A stretch of DNA of 64,000 nt from Lachnospiraceae bacterium (lineage in GTDB: Bacteria > Bacillota > Clostridia > Lachnospirales > Lachnospiraceae): positions 1 to 64,000 of the forward strand of contig CAJTCV010000017.1 in assembly GCA_910574805.1 (NCBI GenBank), given 5' to 3'. The number at the start of each line of letters is the position of its first letter. The first letter of the stretch is position 1. Shown here piece by piece: positions 59,476 to 64,000 of the stretch. The position numbers and the translations under genes were made by a program. The notes under the pieces are model-generated. The model was not told where the DNA came from. It did no database searches and saw only the letters and a list, made by a program, of their open reading frames with translations.

Positions 59476-59746
59476 GAATATATTTGGCTATATTATATTA
59501 AAAAAAATCCGGAAAAACAACGAAAAATCTGGAAAAACAGAAAAATTTCTGTGATTTTTGATTCCATAAAACAGGAATATATTTGGAAGATGTATATGAC
59601 ATTTTTTGTGACAGCCCGGGGTGCTGTACTATTTTTGGATTTTCGGGAAAATTATTTTCTGAATAACTCAATATAATACGAATCTTTTTGATTTGACCGG
59701 CAGGCCCGGATCACAGTTTGTCAAAAAAAATCACATAATATATAAT
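59476..59746. promoter_or_regulatory. Divergent control region with AraC-type direct repeats
   Basis: Two 15-base repeats AAATCYGGAAAAACA (59505-59519 and 59525-59539) are exactly 20 bp apart, two helical turns. A 12-base repeat GAATATATTTGG occurs at 59476 and 59575, 99 bp apart. The GH2 promoter is TTGTCA (59718-59723), 17-bp spacer, TATAAT (59741-59746). Two-turn direct repeats are the usual AraC-family binding layout. The remaining bases are AT-rich without a gene. Confidence 0.7.
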
Positions 59747-59798
59747 ATTTCCTGAAAATACTGACTCTGATCTTGGGAATACGGAAAGGAAAGCGAAT

Positions 59799-62036
59799 AT
59801 GAGAAATGGACAGTCTTTGAATCTGAACTGGAAGTTTAAAGATGAATTTAAACCAGAGTACATTACGCAAAAGGATTACGGGAGTTTTGCAGATATCCAT
59901 GTGCCCCACACGGTGCGGGAGATCCCATATGACTGTTTTGATGAGACCATGTGCGGATGCCTGTCCACTTATGTGCGCTTTTTTGAGCTGCCTGCACTGG
60001 GAGAGCAGCGGGTGCTGATTGAATTTGAGGGCGTCTCCACGTACTACGATCTGTATGTAAATGAACAGAAAGCAGGAAGCCATAAGGGAGCCTATTCCAT
60101 CGCGCTTTTTGATATTACATCCTTTGTCCATGAGGGAGAAAACAAGCTGATGCTTATGGTGGATTCCAACGTAAGAACGGATATCCCGCCGGAAGGGGCG
60201 ACTGTGGATTATCTCCTGTATGGGGGGATCTATCGGGATGTGACGCTCTATATCCTGGAACCTGCCTATGTGATTCAGAATCTGTTCCGCTATACGCTGG
60301 AAGGGAATCAGGCATGGGCTGCTCCGGAGCTTATGGTCCGGAATCACGGTGGGGCGTTTGAAGGAGAAGTGCTGGTGGAGCTGTCCCGGGACAGGGAGCA
60401 GGTTCACAGCTACCGCCGCCCGGTAAAGGTGGGAGAAGGCATGTGTCGGATCCATCTGGAGAAAGAAGCTCTGCACGGAGTAGAGCGTTGGGATCTGGAT
60501 ACACCGGTACTGTATGACGTGAGGGTAACGCTGTCACGGGAAGGAAAGGTACTGGACGAACACCATACCCGCGTGGGATTTCGGACCACGGAGGTGGATG
60601 CCCGGGGTTTTTACCTCAATGGCCGTAAGGTGAAGCTGATCGGCCTGAACCGTCATCAGAGCTATCCATATGTGGGATATGCCATGGGCAGGAGACCTCA
60701 GCAGAAGGATGCGGATATCCTGAAGACAGAGCTGGGACTTAACACGGTGCGCTGTTCGCACTATATGCAGAGCAAATATTTCCTGGACCGCTGCGATGAG
60801 CTGGGGCTTATGGTCTTTGAAGAGATCCCGGGATGGGGATATCTGGGCGGAGAGGATTACAAAGAAGTTTCCCGCAGCGATCTGCGCAACATGGTGCTGG
60901 GACATTTTAACCATCCGTCCATCATCATATGGGGAACCAGGCTGAATGAAAGCGACGATGATGACGCATTTTATGAGGAGACGAACCGGCTCTGCAAGGA
61001 GATGGATCCCACCCGCCCCACATCCGGCGTACGCTGGCATAAAAACAGTCCGCTGCTGGAAGACATTTACAGTTATAATGATTATACGCCTCCCTGCCCG
61101 AGAGAGCCGGGCAGAGGAGAATTTATGATTCAGGAGCAGCAGGCAGTGACCGGACTTCCGTATAAGGCTCCGTATCTGATCAGCGAGCATACGGCGCCCC
61201 TGAACTGTACAAAGCCGGGAGATTCTGCCATGCGCCATGAGCGCTTCGCTCTGTATCATGCGAGGGTGGTGGACAAGGTGCTTACCAGTGATGATTATCT
61301 GGGAGCCCTTGGCTGGTGCATGTTTGATTATAATACGCATCATGATCACTCCCGTCAGGAGAAGATCTGCTACCATGGAGTGCTGGATATGTTCCGGGTG
61401 CCCAAATGGGCGTCTTATTTCTACCGGAGCCAGAAGGATCCTTCTGAGGAAGTAGTGCTGCAGCCCTGTTCGGTAATCGGGCGGGGGGAACGGTCGGAAG
61501 AGGTGACGCCGTTCTATGTGCTGACCAACTGTGATTACATCGACGTGACGCTTTCCGGAGACGAGACCCGCAGGTTCTATCCCAGCAGCCGGTTCCCGGG
61601 GCTGAAGCATGCGCCCATAGAGGTGAGCGAAAGCGACGTGTTCTGGCAGGTGTTCTGGGAAGGTTCCACCATCGTCGGCTATGTGGATCAGAAAGAGGCG
61701 GCCCGTATCACCTGTACGAAAAATCCGTATCTGAAGGAACTGGATCTGAGGGCGGATGACGCGGAGCTGTACTGCGACCGCGTGGACGAGACCAGGCTTG
61801 TCTGTACCTTCCGGGATACAGACGGACTGCGGATGCTGCATCACTTCGGTATCGGAAAGATCACCGTGGAGGGAGATATTGAACTGATCGGTCCGGATAC
61901 GGTTCCTGTGCTGGGCGGGACCATCGCTTTCTGGATCAGGACAAAGGCGCTGGGGCGGAAAGGAGAGGCAAAGGTTACGGTAAGTGCGTGCCGCCCCGGG
62001 CTTTCAGACAGGACCGTTACGATCCGTCTGATCTGA
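59799..62036 (+). CDS. Glycoside hydrolase family 2
   Basis: 745 residues. N-terminal sugar-binding domain (about 1-165, NWKFKDEFK), immunoglobulin-like domain to about 265, TIM barrel to about 560 and a C-terminal beta part. Acid/base Glu about 384 in WGTRLNES and nucleophile Glu about 463 in YLISEHTAP. GLNRHQSYPYVGYAMGRRPQ is the GH2 signature region. No signal peptide: acts on sugars brought in by the ABC transporter that follows. Beta-galactosidase or beta-glucuronidase cannot be separated by reading. AAAGGAAAGCG precedes the ATG. Confidence 0.92.
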   Translation: MRNGQSLNLNWKFKDEFKPEYITQKDYGSFADIHVPHTVREIPYDCFDETMCGCLSTYVRFFELPALGEQRVLIEFEGVSTYYDLYVNEQKAGSHKGAYSIALFDITSFVHEGENKLMLMVDSNVRTDIPPEGATVDYLLYGGIYRDVTLYILEPAYVIQNLFRYTLEGNQAWAAPELMVRNHGGAFEGEVLVELSRDREQVHSYRRPVKVGEGMCRIHLEKEALHGVERWDLDTPVLYDVRVTLSREGKVLDEHHTRVGFRTTEVDARGFYLNGRKVKLIGLNRHQSYPYVGYAMGRRPQQKDADILKTELGLNTVRCSHYMQSKYFLDRCDELGLMVFEEIPGWGYLGGEDYKEVSRSDLRNMVLGHFNHPSIIIWGTRLNESDDDDAFYEETNRLCKEMDPTRPTSGVRWHKNSPLLEDIYSYNDYTPPCPREPGRGEFMIQEQQAVTGLPYKAPYLISEHTAPLNCTKPGDSAMRHERFALYHARVVDKVLTSDDYLGALGWCMFDYNTHHDHSRQEKICYHGVLDMFRVPKWASYFYRSQKDPSEEVVLQPCSVIGRGERSEEVTPFYVLTNCDYIDVTLSGDETRRFYPSSRFPGLKHAPIEVSESDVFWQVFWEGSTIVGYVDQKEAARITCTKNPYLKELDLRADDAELYCDRVDETRLVCTFRDTDGLRMLHHFGIGKITVEGDIELIGPDTVPVLGGTIAFWIRTKALGRKGEAKVTVSACRPGLSDRTVTIRLI

Positions 62037-62106
62037 GCAGGCACCTGAGACGCAGAAGCGTCTGAGATAAATGGTGTGAAAAAAGACTGAAATGGAGGAA
62101 ACGTGA

Positions 62107-63408
62107 ATGAAAAAGAAATTGATCGCATGGCTGCTCTGCTTTATGATGGCAGGCTCACTGACTGCCTGCGGCGGGGCCAAAGAGCCGGAGCAGGATGCCG
62201 GTACGGAAAGTACGGGCGGGGAAGAAAGCTCATCGGATGCCATCGAGCTGGAGATGTGGTGCTGGCAGAGCTCGATCCATGAAGAGCTGGTGGCAGAGGT
62301 GGAGCAGGCAATTCCGGGCGTGCGTGTGAATGTCAACAAGTTCAACAGTGAAAATATGGAAGAAAAGGTGCTGACTGCGCTGGCTTCCGATTCCCCGCTG
62401 CCGGATATTCTGGTGATGGATGACTGGATCAGCAATGTCATGCCCAGTGCAGACAAGTTCAACAATCTTCTGGATGAGCCGTTCCAGGCAGAGCAGTATA
62501 AAGATCAGTATGTGGAATGGAAATGGAATAATGCCATGACCGGAGACGGAGAGAAGCTGATCGCCATTCCCATCGACGCAGGTCCTACGGCCATGTATTA
62601 CCGGGCGGACCTTTTTGAGGCGGCAGGGCTTCCTTCAGAGCCGGAGGAAGTGGCAGAGCTGATGTCCGACTGGGACGGTGCGCTGGAGGCTGCAAAGCAG
62701 ATGAAGGAGAAGACCGGTGTCTGCATGTTCGACTTTACGAAAAATCTGTTCCTGATGATGATCAGTCAGCAGGAAGAAGGCCTGATCAATAAAAACGATG
62801 AGTTTATCGGAGATCAGGATCATATCAAGGAGGCATTTTATAAAGCGGCAGAATTTTCGGATTATGTGTTCGGCATGCCGGATATGTACGGAACCGAGTG
62901 GGGTGCTGCCATGAACAACGGTGATGTGGCGGCATACTGCGGAGCGGTATGGACGCTGGAGATGCTGAAGAATACGGCGCCGGATACTGCAGGTCAGTGG
63001 CGTGTCACCCGTATGCCGGGAGGACCTGCCAACAACGGCGGCTCCTGTATGGGAATCCCGGTTACCAGTGAGCATCCGGAAGAGGCTTTTGAGGTAATTC
63101 TGTGGCTGCAGAATGCACAGAACCAGCTGATTGCGCTGGAGACAGAATCCCTGTTCCCCACGAATCTGGAAGCGGTGGATTCTCCGGAGGTCGTGAAAGA
63201 GGACGAATTCTTTGGCGGGCAGAAGATCAATGAGATCTTTGTGGATGCGGTGAAAAATGTTCCGACTCAGTACAGAGGACTGAATTATACGGCGTTCCGT
63301 CAATATTTTTATGATGAACTGATGCTGGTTCAGGATGCCGGGAAGAATGTGGATGAAGCCTGGGAGGATGCTCTGAAAGGCTGTGAGGCTCTGAAGGCTA
63401 CCTTATAA
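62107..63408 (+). CDS. Sugar-binding lipoprotein, CUT1 type
   Basis: 433 residues. Lipobox LTAC with Cys 21, acidic linker to about 45, SBP_bac_1 domain: IELEMWCWQSSIHEELV, DSPLPDILVMDDWISNV, PIDAGPTAMYYRADLFEAAG, WRVTRMPGGPANNGGS. Captures the substrate of the GH2 system. GGAGGAAACGTGA precedes the ATG. A hairpin follows before the permease gene. Confidence 0.92.
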   Translation: MKKKLIAWLLCFMMAGSLTACGGAKEPEQDAGTESTGGEESSSDAIELEMWCWQSSIHEELVAEVEQAIPGVRVNVNKFNSENMEEKVLTALASDSPLPDILVMDDWISNVMPSADKFNNLLDEPFQAEQYKDQYVEWKWNNAMTGDGEKLIAIPIDAGPTAMYYRADLFEAAGLPSEPEEVAELMSDWDGALEAAKQMKEKTGVCMFDFTKNLFLMMISQQEEGLINKNDEFIGDQDHIKEAFYKAAEFSDYVFGMPDMYGTEWGAAMNNGDVAAYCGAVWTLEMLKNTAPDTAGQWRVTRMPGGPANNGGSCMGIPVTSEHPEEAFEVILWLQNAQNQLIALETESLFPTNLEAVDSPEVVKEDEFFGGQKINEIFVDAVKNVPTQYRGLNYTAFRQYFYDELMLVQDAGKNVDEAWEDALKGCEALKATL

Positions 63409-63430
63409 TCTGTTGATGCTGTGATAAATC

Positions 63431-63480
63431 ATTCCCTGTTCCAGAAGGCGTCCATGGCCCGGAACAGGGAATCTTTGTTT
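63431..63480 (+). terminator. Intra-operon hairpin after the binding protein
   Basis: ATTCCCTGTTCC (63431-63442) and GGAACAGGGAAT (63461-63472) are exact complements over 12 bp, followed by CTTTGTTT. Located between the binding-protein and permease genes; partial terminator expected. Confidence 0.82.
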
Positions 63481-63497
63481 AAAGGAGGGATCCCTGT

Positions 63498-64000
63498 TTG
63501 AAAAGAAAGGAAAAAAAGAAGAAAAAACCCAAAGAGCTGCTTGAGGCTGTCCGTGCAAACCGGATGGTTTATGTGCTGATCAGTCCATTTTTTATTCTGT
63601 ATGCCATCTTCGGACTGTATCCCATGGTGTATTCGTTTCTGCTGTCTTTTTTTAAATGGTCAGGCAGCGGTGAGAAGGAGTTTGTCGGCTTTCTGAACTA
63701 TCAGTATCTGTTTAAGGATGCGGTTTTTCTGAAGTCGGTTGTGAACACGCTGATCATCTGGTGCCTGTCTACGATCCCCATGGTGATCCTGGCGCTGATC
63801 TTCGCGTTTATCCTGAATCTGGGGACTTTAAAGTGTAAATCTGTATTCCGGGCCGTCTATTTCCTGCCAAATGTCACGTCTACGGTGGCAGTTGCCATTG
63901 TATTTGCGACCATGTTTGCGAGCAACTACGGACTGGTAAATTTTCTCCTGACCAGTCTTGGAATGGATCCGGTGAAATGGATGTCGGTCCCGTTCTGGGT
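63498..64000 (+). CDS. CUT1 sugar permease, cut by window end
   Basis: Starts with TTG at 63498, nine bases after GGAGG, and stays open to the end of the window (167 codons seen). Basic N-terminus rich in Lys, then membrane helices: MVYVLISPFFILYAIFGLYP, YSFLLSFFKW, VVNTLIIWCLSTIPMVILAL, VFRAVYFLPNVTSTVAVAIV. This is the MalF-type pattern (conserved FLPN). It should pair with the upstream lipoprotein and a second permease beyond 64000. Confidence 0.88.
   Translation, partial: MKRKEKKKKKPKELLEAVRANRMVYVLISPFFILYAIFGLYPMVYSFLLSFFKWSGSGEKEFVGFLNYQYLFKDAVFLKSVVNTLIIWCLSTIPMVILALIFAFILNLGTLKCKSVFRAVYFLPNVTSTVAVAIVFATMFASNYGLVNFLLTSLGMDPVKWMSVPFW

Noticed and set aside
60534-61844. Minus-strand open frame of 436 codons
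   Set aside because: Antisense of the GH2 gene; no ribosome site or domain.
1-64000. tRNA or rRNA genes, phage modules, restriction or CRISPR-Cas systems, biosynthetic gene clusters
   Set aside because: I looked for them on both strands and saw no supporting sequence; a dedicated RNA search would be needed to exclude a tRNA fully.

Overview
The window reads as chromosomal DNA of a gut-type Clostridia bacterium, most likely Lachnospiraceae. The evidence is strong GGAGG-type ribosome sites, an AraR-controlled L-arabinose locus, a FabK-type fatty-acid cluster with FabT-like operators, YesMN-type sugar regulation, a Fur-boxed feo operon and a DUF1002 protein. The taxonomic call is inference from gene content; no rRNA is present. 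No tRNA, rRNA, CRISPR array or prophage was recognised.

Region 1 (1-6330) is an AT-rich accessory segment: an array of small hairpins at the left edge, an orphan ORF, an AlbA_2/ATPase-type regulator carrying an in-frame 12-bp tandem repeat, a ribbon-helix-helix MobC-like gene overlapping a small DUF6061-like gene, a truncated and an intact copy of related IS3-family elements side by side, an IS630-type remnant and a frameshifted pseudogene. A MATE exporter (6344-7708) closes it.

Region 2 (7709-16109) is an L-arabinose locus: a ChvE-like binding lipoprotein and the GguA/GguB-like ABC transporter, AraR, a small membrane protein, araA and araD. Ribulokinase (araB) is absent. Then come aspartate kinase, an alpha/beta hydrolase, a DUF1002 protein, a TtcA-type PP-loop enzyme, a RelQ-type alarmone synthetase and a CBS-type family II pyrophosphatase. 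Three intercistronic copies of a palindromic repeat lie just upstream of araD, the DUF1002 gene and the second feoA.

Region 3 (24124-28138) pairs a membrane-anchored XRE regulator with a divergent Fur-boxed iron(II) operon: feoA, feoA, feoB, a Cys-rich FeoB-associated peptide and a Fur-family protein that lacks the usual His-rich metal motif. Region 4 (28203-36857) is a glycoside locus: GH31 enzyme and CUT1 transporter on the minus strand, with a divergent YesM/YesN two-component system and direct-repeat operators between them.

Region 5 (36947-41154) contains a solitary cobalamin riboswitch with its own promoter and terminator, two further hairpins, a LysR regulator, a DUF2325 gene behind overlapping palindromes, a flavin reductase and a LysM/G5/M23 peptidase. 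Region 6 (41175-47070) is fabH-acpP-fabK-fabD-fabG-fabF-fabZ with FabT-like boxes but no fabT and no acetyl-CoA carboxylase genes.

Region 7 (47181-58611) holds two ECF sigma/anti-sigma pairs (one partner a membrane beta-propeller protein), an unusual LRR-hotdog fusion, a DeoR regulator and a fructose PTS operon, and a YitT protein. Region 8 (58601-64000) is a second sugar locus: PocR-AraC regulator divergent from a GH2 glycosidase, binding lipoprotein and a permease cut by the window end. All three sugar-transport operons carry a hairpin directly after the binding-protein gene, as expected for differential expression. The most unusual items are the repeat family, the solitary B12 riboswitch, the LRR-hotdog fusion and the atypical feo-linked Fur protein.
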